64,000 nt of DNA. Source: Candidatus Aenigmatarchaeota archaeon. Its GTDB lineage: Archaea > Aenigmatarchaeota > Aenigmatarchaeia > CG10238-14. Shown here piece by piece: positions 37,995 through 46,757 of this stretch. Made by a program: the position numbers and the translations under genes. Where the stretch lies: the NCBI GenBank assembly GCA_018304545.1, contig JAGVVZ010000006.1:40239-104238 (forward strand), read 5' to 3'. Below the pieces are notes generated by a model that saw only the letters and a list, made by a program, of their open reading frames with translations, was not told the origin of the DNA and made no database searches. Numbering within the stretch: the stretch's first letter is position 1; every line of letters begins with the position of its first letter.

Positions 37995-38882
37995 TTAAAT
38001 CAACAATCCAAAATCATATTCTTTCAGTTCGTTCGGCAAGAATTTCTTCATTCTATCAATAATTTCTTTGGACAACTTCATTGCTTTGTCTAGATGTTGC
38101 GGCTCGACCGCCTTGATTCTTTCGTGATCCATATCCTTCCACAGCGCATTCAGCTCTTTGAATTTATCAACATATTCGCTCTCCAATTTATGATCCTTGA
38201 CAAGTTTTTCAAGCCAATCTGGCATATTTCTTTGATCCGGAGCCTCTTTATATAAATACATTATAACTGACTGGCATGCGTCCGTGGCTGCATATCTCAA
38301 ATCAAACACCATCGTCTTCATGCCCAACTCTACCCGTTTGATTATTGCATCTCCCGATCTAGCTTTTAATCCGATCGATTCATCGCTAGGCGGAAGCAAC
38401 CCAGATTTCAGCATTCTCTGGACGGGCTTTACGAAGCCTGTATCATATATTACTAATCCTACTCTAAGAAAATTAAATAGCTCTGGCGATCCCCTCTTCA
38501 TCCATGCCCAGAATTCTGTCAGTGGCGTCATTTGAATATGCAACCCCTTCATCTCTGTCGTGATTATCTGCAGTTGTGCTCGGATTCTGTTAACATCTTC
38601 CGAACTCTTCGTGGCCGTGTCATCCACAACAACCCACAGATCAATATCAGACGTTGCCTTCATATCGCCTCTTGCTGCTGATCCAAAAATAAGGACGGAT
38701 TTGACTTGATCCCCGTACATCTTTTTAATCCTGTTTGTGAATTCTATGACCCGTGAATAGAAGTCTTTTTTCTTTATCTCTTCATCCCAATTATCTGCAA
38801 CAGATGGAGGGGATAGTTCTATCTCTCCCTTGTTTAGTAAAAATGGTTCTACAAGCTCCTTTGCCAGTTCGTCAATAGCCAT
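37995..38882 (-). CDS. nucleotidyltransferase (MNT)-HEPN-like fusion, paralog of the neighbouring gene
   Basis: 295 aa; GSAARGDMKATSDIDLWVVVDD; shared VIYDTGFVKPVQRMLKSGLLP / AIYDTGFFTPFKRLLEMGKIP. Confidence 0.75.
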   Translation of the reverse strand: MAIDELAKELVEPFLLNKGEIELSPPSVADNWDEEIKKKDFYSRVIEFTNRIKKMYGDQVKSVLIFGSAARGDMKATSDIDLWVVVDDTATKSSEDVNRIRAQLQIITTEMKGLHIQMTPLTEFWAWMKRGSPELFNFLRVGLVIYDTGFVKPVQRMLKSGLLPPSDESIGLKARSGDAIIKRVELGMKTMVFDLRYAATDACQSVIMYLYKEAPDQRNMPDWLEKLVKDHKLESEYVDKFKELNALWKDMDHERIKAVEPQHLDKAMKLSKEIIDRMKKFLPNELKEYDFGLLI

Positions 38883-38984
38883 AATTATACATTCTCCAGA
38901 TTGTATATAAAATTAACTACTATATTGTAGTTATATTAATCATCAACCCTTAATACACAGATTGCATTTCGATTAATAAAAAAC

Positions 38985-40994
38985 TTACCTTAATTCTTCC
39001 TTTAACCAGTCTTCAGGTCTCTTGCCTGCCTTCAATGCAGCACTGCTCAGCAACGTATGTTCTTCCTCAGGCGACCTCAACTGTCCTTTTAATGGCTCGA
39101 ATGCGTGCTGGAATATATGCACTCTTTGTCTTGCCCAGTCTCTCGTTCCCTCTGATATTGCAAAGAACGTCTCAGGCAGTTTTTCTGGAGGTATATCTTT
39201 AGCTAAGTTTTCAGATATCGTTCTCAAAGCAATCACACTTCCCCTGAATGGATCATCTCCGCCGCCTCTCTCAAAAAGTAGATAAACCACATGTTTTCTG
39301 CCCATGTCACCGTCTTTTCTTAATTTCCACAATAATTCATAAATAACTATTCTATCCGCAATATCAATCGGCTTGTGCGGTTGCAGCGGACTGGGATAAT
39401 TTGCGTGTATGCCGATGATATAATCACCGACTTTGATATCCAGTCTTTTCGTCGCATCTATCAGATCTTCAGCCTCGTCAAACGGGTCGACGCCTTGAGT
39501 AGCCACATGCTCCCAGTCTATAATCATGAAAATTTTGTCATGATACGGATTCGGACCGCCTTTGAGATTTTCTAATGCCTCTCTTATGTGCTTGACGGCA
39601 GCAAGAATCTGCTTGGGTCTCCATAACATATATCTTCCGCCAAACTCCGGATTTCTTGCATCCGGCACTTCAAATGTTATCAAGAAATCTTTCAGATTTT
39701 CAAACAGTATTTTTTTCTGCTGGTCTCTCTTCTTTTGTTCGCCTGACGGTATAATCGCATCTATCTCTCTCGATATTATTTTTTTCAATCCGTTGTCGTC
39801 CTTCATCCATTCCGCTAGTTCAACAATGTGTCCCTGAAGATATTTAGCGGCTACAACACCATAGTAAAATTCCTTAAATAGAATTGAAGTGTCTTTGATT
39901 TCGCTGTTCGCTTTCTCATACGCTTTATCCAACCACTCATCATCACTCAAAGGGTTATCAAAATTATAATAATAATTGGAAAGAAAGTCCTTGTACATCA
40001 CTGCCATCTCTTTCCAGAGTGGGTCTTGATTTAAAAACAGGTTATGAGCAACGATATAATACGCATCATCCAACGTCTCGCCGAACTTATCTTCCTGATG
40101 CCAGTCCAGACCCTGAAGTAAATGTTTCCCAACCGCTTCAACAATCTGTTTTCTCGTTTCAACAACTAAACTATTTTCTAATTTTATTCTATTTTTGTAA
40201 TCGCTCTGAATAATGGCTGATTGCTTTTCTTCAATTGTAGGCTGTCTTCCATTCGCCTCGAGAGTCTCTCTTATTCTCGGATCGACCTCGGGTCCCCTGT
40301 ATATTTTGTCTATTACATCTTCTGCTGTGGCTTTTTGAATACTATTTGTTGCTTCCCCGCCCATTATAACTTGCGACCATCTGTAAGCATAATCTCTTCT
40401 AAAAAAATATGCTTTGCCGTTTTTGGGATCAATGCTTTCAGGCAGACTGGTTTTCTTAAACCACTCCACTAGTTTCGGATTGTTTTTAAACAATTTTTTC
40501 CCAAGAAAATTCCCGGAAGGGTCGCACATTGTAATGTAAAGCCGTTGGCCGGCATGCGTGAATAGCTCAAGCCATTCTCTAAGACATGAGTGGAAATTGA
40601 CGTACTTGCATCCGCCATAAACTCCTGACTTAACTGCCTTTTCCAGTTTGTTCTGTGTGATAATCCATTCTGTCCTGTCCGGCAGTTCCAATGGCGCCTG
40701 CAAATCACCGTGCAGCAGCATATCCACTTCCATTTTTTCAGAAATATATCTTATCTCCTTGCCTTCAGAAAAATTGATTTCATGAGGGATATCGCTCGCA
40801 ATCTCAACCGCGCCAGCACCCCTCGTTAATGCATATCCAGTCTTCTTAACCAAAGTATTTATTTCATCAGAACGGGCGGCATAATAAATTCCGGATGATA
40901 CAGCAACCTTAAAACCGCCTGACTCTTTTTTGTTCTTGAATGGAGTTTTAATTTTTACATTGGTCAGTTTTTCGATAACTCCCTTTATATCCAT
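38985..40994 (-). CDS. large xylose-isomerase/EndoIV-like TIM-barrel protein
   Basis: 669 aa; LLHGDLQAP, GGCKYVNFHSC, IIDWEHVATQG, GIHANYPSPLQPHKPI, YLLFERGGGDDPF resemble the AP2Ec metal-site strands. Confidence 0.55.
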   Translation of the reverse strand: MDIKGVIEKLTNVKIKTPFKNKKESGGFKVAVSSGIYYAARSDEINTLVKKTGYALTRGAGAVEIASDIPHEINFSEGKEIRYISEKMEVDMLLHGDLQAPLELPDRTEWIITQNKLEKAVKSGVYGGCKYVNFHSCLREWLELFTHAGQRLYITMCDPSGNFLGKKLFKNNPKLVEWFKKTSLPESIDPKNGKAYFFRRDYAYRWSQVIMGGEATNSIQKATAEDVIDKIYRGPEVDPRIRETLEANGRQPTIEEKQSAIIQSDYKNRIKLENSLVVETRKQIVEAVGKHLLQGLDWHQEDKFGETLDDAYYIVAHNLFLNQDPLWKEMAVMYKDFLSNYYYNFDNPLSDDEWLDKAYEKANSEIKDTSILFKEFYYGVVAAKYLQGHIVELAEWMKDDNGLKKIISREIDAIIPSGEQKKRDQQKKILFENLKDFLITFEVPDARNPEFGGRYMLWRPKQILAAVKHIREALENLKGGPNPYHDKIFMIIDWEHVATQGVDPFDEAEDLIDATKRLDIKVGDYIIGIHANYPSPLQPHKPIDIADRIVIYELLWKLRKDGDMGRKHVVYLLFERGGGDDPFRGSVIALRTISENLAKDIPPEKLPETFFAISEGTRDWARQRVHIFQHAFEPLKGQLRSPEEEHTLLSSAALKAGKRPEDWLKEELR

Positions 40995-42940
40995 GCCTTC
41001 ACCTCGGCACCAGGAACGCCAGATCCCTTCTTCAGATAATCTGAAACCACGCCATACATTCTGCCCGGGCCTAGTTGCATCATCTTAGACATTCTTTCAT
41101 TCATTAGTTTCTCATATGGTCCTGGATAAGCAAACACGACTTCTATTCCTAGCTTGTTCATGAAATCCAAGAAATCTCTTCTGAATTTGTTAAGCTCCCC
41201 TCTTAATTTATCAAGTGATGAAATCTCTTTATTTTCTTCTTTCTTGAATTTTTTTTCCAACAATCCTTTCTGTTCTTCGTCTTTTGCAAAAAACTCAGGA
41301 AATTCTGATTTTATGGAATCTTCAATACTCATGATCTTGCCTTCGGCATCAATCTGCTCACCTACCATCATTGCCACATCCCTCTCTTCTTTTTTAGCCA
41401 TTGCCCACAGCTCAATTTGCCTCCCTAAAATGATGTTTTGCGTGCAGTTGAAAGTTTTTAGCGGTTCGAACCACATGTCTTCAAACATTCCACCATTGGG
41501 CAGACGAATAACAGTTCTCACAAGATCCATATAAATAAACACAAAGTAAGGACTGAAAGGCCATTTTATTCCCGGCTTTATACCTGTAGGTCTTTCTGGT
41601 GTTCCAAATCTTAGGCTGAATGTTTCTATCGTATTATAAACCACTGAAGGCACCTGTTCTAATGGAAGCACTTCATATTCATCTTGTATTTGAGCTATTA
41701 TCGTCAATAAAGGATCATCAATCATTGGTGACATCGGCAATGCTGGAACTTCATTTCTTTTTTCTTTTTCCAGTTTCTTTACTGCATCAAGCATTCTTTT
41801 TCTGTCTTCCTCTTTCCCATATAAATCCACGAGCTTGTAAAAACCTGCCTCTTTGAATGTCAATTTCTCATACGTCTCTTTTGAATGTTTGAATAATTCG
41901 GGAACGATAAATGGCCGCCATGACCATACCACTGTATTATCCAGAGATACGGCCTGGGAATCTGGCCTGAAGAAATGCAGCCTTTCCATCCAAGATGCTC
42001 CGCCCTCACGCATTTCTTTGATTGCCCTATACCTAGAGATTAGTGGCTTTACTTGATTCCTGTATTCCAATATTGATCTTTTTCTTGCCTCCATCATCAT
42101 TTTTAATCTTTCATATCTTTCTTTTATAGTTGGCAAAAAAATTCTATCTCTCCATTCTAGGAATAATTTATTTTTTGTTACAAGTATGACAGCTTCAGCG
42201 CGCGAAATGTCTAATCTGTCTACAATTTTCTTTTCTTCTGTCTCATCATCCTTCAATTCCATAAAATCAGAAATGATAGTAGGCCATCGCGGAGCAATTG
42301 TACGCATAGCTATGCCTTCGCCTGCATGAGCGTCGACATAATCAACAAACACTGCACGCAATACATGAAGTGCTTCCCTCAGCTTTCTATCTGCATCATC
42401 TAAATCTCGGTTTTCAACTTTGCCGCTTCTTATTTCTTCAATCATTTTTTTACCCAATTTTTTTTCAACCTTCTCTAAATCTCTTCTTGCCTCGTCGATT
42501 TTAGCAAAATAATTCAGATATTCCTTATATTTTCTTACATCATGCGACAGCAATTCAAAATCAGTAATTGCATTAGTTAGGCTTGCAAAGCCGTTCTTGA
42601 TCTGCTCCTCCAGCTGACGTTTAATATCCATTGTCCTCTGATAATATTCTGTGAAGACGGGAGACACCTCGACTGATGTTGAAACTTTGAATGTATCATA
42701 GCCCCACTTTCCTAGTTGGAAGAGGAGACCGAGCATTATTCCGGAACCGCCGCCCATCTCATAGGTAAGATCTATCAGTCCTTCAGCCTCGAATGGAGCT
42801 GCGTTAATTCCTTCTCCCGGATACATTCTAAGCTTGAATTTTTTGCCGTTGATTTGCTTTGTTGTAAAGGGTAAAGGTCCACCAAAACTAGCGACTGGAT
42901 CTCCTACGGGCGGAAATGGCCCTGCTGGATAATTAACCAT
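40985..42940 (-). CDS. 651-aa coiled-coil-rich protein of unknown function
   Basis: Overlaps the TIM-barrel gene by 10 nt; Gly/Pro-rich N-terminus followed by long charged helical stretches. Confidence 0.6.
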   Translation of the reverse strand: MVNYPAGPFPPVGDPVASFGGPLPFTTKQINGKKFKLRMYPGEGINAAPFEAEGLIDLTYEMGGGSGIMLGLLFQLGKWGYDTFKVSTSVEVSPVFTEYYQRTMDIKRQLEEQIKNGFASLTNAITDFELLSHDVRKYKEYLNYFAKIDEARRDLEKVEKKLGKKMIEEIRSGKVENRDLDDADRKLREALHVLRAVFVDYVDAHAGEGIAMRTIAPRWPTIISDFMELKDDETEEKKIVDRLDISRAEAVILVTKNKLFLEWRDRIFLPTIKERYERLKMMMEARKRSILEYRNQVKPLISRYRAIKEMREGGASWMERLHFFRPDSQAVSLDNTVVWSWRPFIVPELFKHSKETYEKLTFKEAGFYKLVDLYGKEEDRKRMLDAVKKLEKEKRNEVPALPMSPMIDDPLLTIIAQIQDEYEVLPLEQVPSVVYNTIETFSLRFGTPERPTGIKPGIKWPFSPYFVFIYMDLVRTVIRLPNGGMFEDMWFEPLKTFNCTQNIILGRQIELWAMAKKEERDVAMMVGEQIDAEGKIMSIEDSIKSEFPEFFAKDEEQKGLLEKKFKKEENKEISSLDKLRGELNKFRRDFLDFMNKLGIEVVFAYPGPYEKLMNERMSKMMQLGPGRMYGVVSDYLKKGSGVPGAEVKAWI

Positions 42941-43034
42941 ATTATTTTATTATGTTTTCTATTTGATAAAAGTTTACAGTTTTCTAGATGCTTATATCAA
43001 ACAAGCAGAAATTTTATTTATTTATAAGAATATC

Positions 43035-43193
43035 CTACAACTTCCACAAGAATATCCCTATACCCAAGAGCAATATCCCCATGAGTATGCCAATGTTTGT
43101 GAACCATGACATCTGATGAGCACCTGTATACGGAAAGAATATTATCATTGTTATTCCTAAAAATATGAATCCTAGTGCTAATAACTTTGGCAT
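43035..43193 (-). CDS. 52-aa two-TM mini membrane protein
   Basis: MPKLLALGFIFLGITMIIFFPYTGAHQMSWFTNIGILMGILLLGIGIFLWKL; not in the supplied ORF list. Confidence 0.55.
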   Translation of the reverse strand: MPKLLALGFIFLGITMIIFFPYTGAHQMSWFTNIGILMGILLLGIGIFLWKL

Positions 43194-43200
43194 TATCTCA

Positions 43201-43356
43201 TTAAAGATTTAGTAAATACAAGGACAAATAAATTAGTGTTGGTCCGAAAATTATCGCAATTGTGAACGCACCGTAATCTCCAGTCAAGTATAAAGCATAC
43301 GTTAAGTATCCGCCGACCAAAAATGCCAGCAGTCCTAAGATTTTAATAATAACCAT
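43201..43356 (-). CDS. 51-aa two-TM mini membrane protein
   Basis: MVIIKILGLLAFLVGGYLTYALYLTGDYGAFTIAIIFGPTLIYLSLYLLNL; 7-nt gap to the next ORF. Confidence 0.55.
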   Translation of the reverse strand: MVIIKILGLLAFLVGGYLTYALYLTGDYGAFTIAIIFGPTLIYLSLYLLNL

Positions 43357-43395
43357 AACCAAATTATAATAGGAAAACTTTTAATATGTGATACC
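43357..43395. promoter_or_regulatory. 39-bp bidirectional promoter
   Basis: TATA-like TTATAATA (43364-43371) about 25-32 nt upstream of the + strand ATG at 43396, and CATATTAAAAG (minus strand, about 43377-43387) about 22-31 nt upstream of the - strand ATG at 43356. Confidence 0.5.
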
Positions 43396-43929
43396 ATGCC
43401 TATATTCGCAAGAACAAAAATGATTCTGCAGGACGACTGCTGGGATATATCCGGTCCTGAAATGAAATGGAGCTACTCCGGTCCCAATCCTCATCTTGCC
43501 TATAAGAAGATAAAGGATATGTTTCTCACTGTATGGAATGTAAAGGAGAGTGAACGAGTCCAGGAGAAAGAATTTGTTTGGGACAGGGAAGGGAAGAAAG
43601 AAAAGTTCAACGTATCATGGGAGATATCAAAAGACGTGGACAGGTTTTCATATATCTATTCAAGAATATCTATTAGTGGCGAGGCCACAGAAACTGAGAA
43701 TGGCAAAGAGGGCAAGCTAAATGTTCACATAGACGGCGTTCTACGAACTGAATATCCTCAAGATACGGTATGGGAAAGAAGCATATTCTATGAAATGGCA
43801 AGGGTTTTTTGGCATAAAGTGCTTTACCAAGAACAAAGAAGAAATTATCAGGACGAGTGCAGAAAACTAATGAAAGTGTTCTTGGAAGAGTTGAAATCGT
43901 TCTTTAACCTGCTGCCAAAGATGATGTGA
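43396..43929 (+). CDS. uncharacterised protein, tandem paralog 1
   Basis: 177 aa; MILQDDC...SGPNPHLAYKKIKDMFLTVWNV...KEFVWD shared with the next ORF. Confidence 0.65.
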   Translation: MPIFARTKMILQDDCWDISGPEMKWSYSGPNPHLAYKKIKDMFLTVWNVKESERVQEKEFVWDREGKKEKFNVSWEISKDVDRFSYIYSRISISGEATETENGKEGKLNVHIDGVLRTEYPQDTVWERSIFYEMARVFWHKVLYQEQRRNYQDECRKLMKVFLEELKSFFNLLPKMM

Positions 43930-44448
43930 ATGGCAAAAATAGTAATGCAAGATGATTGTTTAGCACCAGATCTTCAAATCACTCTCAATTTTAAGGGACC
44001 CAACCCCATAATTGCGTATCAAAAACTTAAAAGGGCGATGAGAGATGTCTGGGAAGTAGAAGCGAAGGATTATTGGGAAAGAGAATTCAGATGGGACACG
44101 TCAGGTGACCCGAGAGAATTTCTTGTCAAAGCTTATGTTGTCAAGATGTTGGACAGGTTTTCCAGGGTTATAATTGAAATTTATGTCCACGGCCACCAGC
44201 CATCAGATCCGAGCAAATCCGGAGATGTGGAAGTCAGAATCGGTGGCTATCTGAAAACGGAATTTGGCGGCAAAGGCATAATAGATGATGCAAGAAATCC
44301 ATTATACAAAGGGTTGCTATGGATGTACAATAAATATTTCTATTGGGGTCAAAGAAGATATTATCTGCATGAATGGTGTTACAAGAAACTGCATAAATTC
44401 AGGGACATCTATCAAAAAATATTGAACATCTCTCCGCCTATGCAATAA
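43930..44448 (+). CDS. uncharacterised protein, tandem paralog 2
   Basis: 172 aa; IVMQDDC...KGPNPIIAYQKLKRAMRDVWEV...REFRWD; abuts the upstream stop. Confidence 0.65.
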   Translation: MAKIVMQDDCLAPDLQITLNFKGPNPIIAYQKLKRAMRDVWEVEAKDYWEREFRWDTSGDPREFLVKAYVVKMLDRFSRVIIEIYVHGHQPSDPSKSGDVEVRIGGYLKTEFGGKGIIDDARNPLYKGLLWMYNKYFYWGQRRYYLHEWCYKKLHKFRDIYQKILNISPPMQ

Positions 44449-44499
44449 TTTTATATCATCTCTTCTCTAAATTCTATTAGATAATCAAGGTGTTTTAAA

Positions 44500-44770
44500 A
44501 TGGGTATATTTCCTTTCAAATTTCTCTAAAAAGAAAACCGATCCGTCAATCCAATCATCCATGCAGAATCCTCAAGAAATAGCGAGGACAGAGCTAACTC
44601 AACTGACTGATGACAATAAAAAAGCAGATATGGACAGAGTCAGAGCGAAACTGGACCTTATTTTGACTGAACTGGACAGTTTGAAGATATTGAATCAAAC
44701 GTTGAATGAAAGATTAAGAAATATTGAGAACAAGATCAGCGAGAACAAGGATAGAATAAGATATGTATAG
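44500..44770 (+). CDS. small coiled-coil protein; coding resumes in +1 frame after an apparent frameshift
   Basis: ATG at 44500 gives MGIFPFKFL-stop; +1 frame continues SKKKTDPSIQSSMQNPQEIARTELTQL... (listed as ORF 44561-44770). Confidence 0.5.
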
Positions 44771-44781
44771 TATAGTGTCTC

Positions 44782-45288
44782 TTAGAAGTTATTTCTAAAT
44801 AATTTTTTCTTATAAATAAAATACAAAGTTCCTGATATTGTAACCAACATTATTAATCCTATAGTTCCAAATTCTGGCAAACTGACTGGCAAGCCGGATG
44901 TCAAATTAATTGTTGCTGTGTTTTCTGAACCATCAGATAAGGAACGGACAATAAAATTGATCTGACCGGATGTCACAGGCCCGTTAATATTAACTGTGGC
45001 TATGGTGGATTTTATTTCATTCTGTCCTACTGAATTGATTCTATTTGATGGAATGTAAACTTGCACCAGATGCGAAACATCATTCAAATTATAAAAAGCT
45101 GATTTTGAATAAACTATTTCATAACTGGATGCAGTGGCAATTAAATTTTGAGCATAAATCTGCACCTGCTCTTTTTTACCAACAGTAAACAAACCGCTCC
45201 TCTGCGCCCAAGCTTTGAAATCAGATGGTGGCGAGTAGACAGGAGGCAAGAGCAAAAACAAGATGAAAAATAAAATAATTTTTTTCAT
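44782..45288 (-). CDS. secreted protein with PEF-CTERM-like C-terminus
   Basis: 168 aa; signal peptide; C-terminal LPEFGTIGLIMLVTISGTLYFIYKKK. Confidence 0.65.
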   Translation of the reverse strand: MKKIILFFILFLLLPPVYSPPSDFKAWAQRSGLFTVGKKEQVQIYAQNLIATASSYEIVYSKSAFYNLNDVSHLVQVYIPSNRINSVGQNEIKSTIATVNINGPVTSGQINFIVRSLSDGSENTATINLTSGLPVSLPEFGTIGLIMLVTISGTLYFIYKKKLFRNNF

Positions 45289-45911
45289 TTGAACTTCACT
45301 TTTTTATAGTAGACCACGCCAGCAATTCCAAGTAGAAGTAGTATCGCCAAAGAATTGAATTCGGGCAGGCTTAACGGTAGATCACCTTCTATTATCTGAA
45401 TAGTGGCTATTTTAGAAACCCTTGGATCGACTACTGATGTGACGTTGACTAATATATTGCCTGATGCTAGTGTAGATAATATTGTCACTTTCGGTTGGGC
45501 GGAAACAGATTCTAGTTTAGCAATTCCGTTCAAAGATGTTGCACCTATAGTGTCAACTAATATCAGGCTTGGATTGAGAGAAGACACTTGATATGTAATC
45601 GTATAACTGTCAGTGTAAGCTCCGTTATTTGTTATTACAACAGAAACTGGAGTTTTTTGTCCAACTCTGAAAATACCAGGGCTCGAAATACTCACTAAGA
45701 AATTATAGCAAGATATTTCATTCCAAAACTCGTTCGTAGTACTTATATCGCAGCATATTCCTGAATCGTAGCATCGCTTCTGCCCGCTGTCTGCGTATGT
45801 CTGGCAACAACAAGGATTAGATGGTGTACATGCAGCTGAAACTATATTCAAGGATAGCAATGTGGACGAAAATACAATAAAAAGGATAAGCAAAACCATT
45901 GTTTTTTTCAT
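45285..45911 (-). CDS. secreted Cys-rich protein with PEF-CTERM-like C-terminus
   Basis: 208 aa; signal peptide; C-terminal LSLPEFNSLAILLLLGIAGVVYYKKVKFK. Confidence 0.65.
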   Translation of the reverse strand: MKKTMVLLILFIVFSSTLLSLNIVSAACTPSNPCCCQTYADSGQKRCYDSGICCDISTTNEFWNEISCYNFLVSISSPGIFRVGQKTPVSVVITNNGAYTDSYTITYQVSSLNPSLILVDTIGATSLNGIAKLESVSAQPKVTILSTLASGNILVNVTSVVDPRVSKIATIQIIEGDLPLSLPEFNSLAILLLLGIAGVVYYKKVKFK

Positions 45912-45967
45912 AAAACCCTTATAATGATTATTGTTTCCAGAATAAAAGTATTTTTCTCGACAGAAGC

Positions 45968-46150
45968 CTACTTTATCATCTTCTTCGTTATCTGACTATT
46001 TATGAGAACTGCCTGCTGTCTGCTCCATTCTTTGTTTGAAACCTTTTTCATGTAATCACACCAAAGATCTATAAATTTAAGTCTTTCTTCGAAGTTTTGT
46101 TTCTGCCATTTCTTGAATTCTTTTTTATCAAATCTATACATATCCACCAC
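45968..46150 (-). CDS. 60-aa small protein paired with an NTase
   Basis: Overlaps the upstream NTase gene by 17 nt. Confidence 0.45.
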   Translation of the reverse strand: MVDMYRFDKKEFKKWQKQNFEERLKFIDLWCDYMKKVSNKEWSRQQAVLINSQITKKMIK

Positions 46151-46736
46151 CCAAATATTTTCTAATTATTTTCTTGACATTCAATGTGTTTGCGTGTTTT
46201 ATAATTTTATTTTTATCTATTCTATCTTTGAATATATTAAATATATGCAGAGCATCTTCTATATCTTTAGGTGAACCTAAAAGAAATTTGTAAACTATTT
46301 GTAATTCAATTTCTGAAGTGAAGAAATATTCATGATCAAACATGACTTTTATTTTGTTATTTAATGCATATTTGTCAAGTTCCATCTTTGGAAATTTTAT
46401 TTCTACATTTGGATTTATATTATTCTTTTTAGCTATTCTAATTGGTGATCCGCTATACAACATATCAGCAGCATCTTCTGTTGAAGTTGTATTAATAACC
46501 CAATATCCTTCTTTAATCACTTCTTTAAGAAAGTTGTTGATATTCTTATTTTCTATTAGAATATCTATGTCTTCAGTCGCCCGTGTTCTACCGAAAAAAA
46601 TTGCAACATATCCGCTAACTATAACATAATTTGTGTGTTTCTCCAAAATTTTCGTAATGGATAATACAAATTTATCTAGATTGTTCACAACTTTTCCGCT
46701 GATCTTTATCTGTTTTTTTTCAAATTCTAGTTTCAT
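46134..46736 (-). CDS. nucleotidyltransferase-fold protein (AbiEii/DUF6036-like)
   Basis: 200 aa; VIVSGYVAIFFGRTRATEDIDILIE. Confidence 0.65.
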   Translation of the reverse strand: MKLEFEKKQIKISGKVVNNLDKFVLSITKILEKHTNYVIVSGYVAIFFGRTRATEDIDILIENKNINNFLKEVIKEGYWVINTTSTEDAADMLYSGSPIRIAKKNNINPNVEIKFPKMELDKYALNNKIKVMFDHEYFFTSEIELQIVYKFLLGSPKDIEDALHIFNIFKDRIDKNKIIKHANTLNVKKIIRKYLGGGYV

Positions 46737-46757
46737 GAATTATTCTATTATTTTTAA

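Noticed and set aside
39022-42056. Plus-strand ORFs over the TIM-barrel and coiled-coil genes
   Set aside because: Antisense to long, well-supported coding frames; Ser-rich shadow composition.
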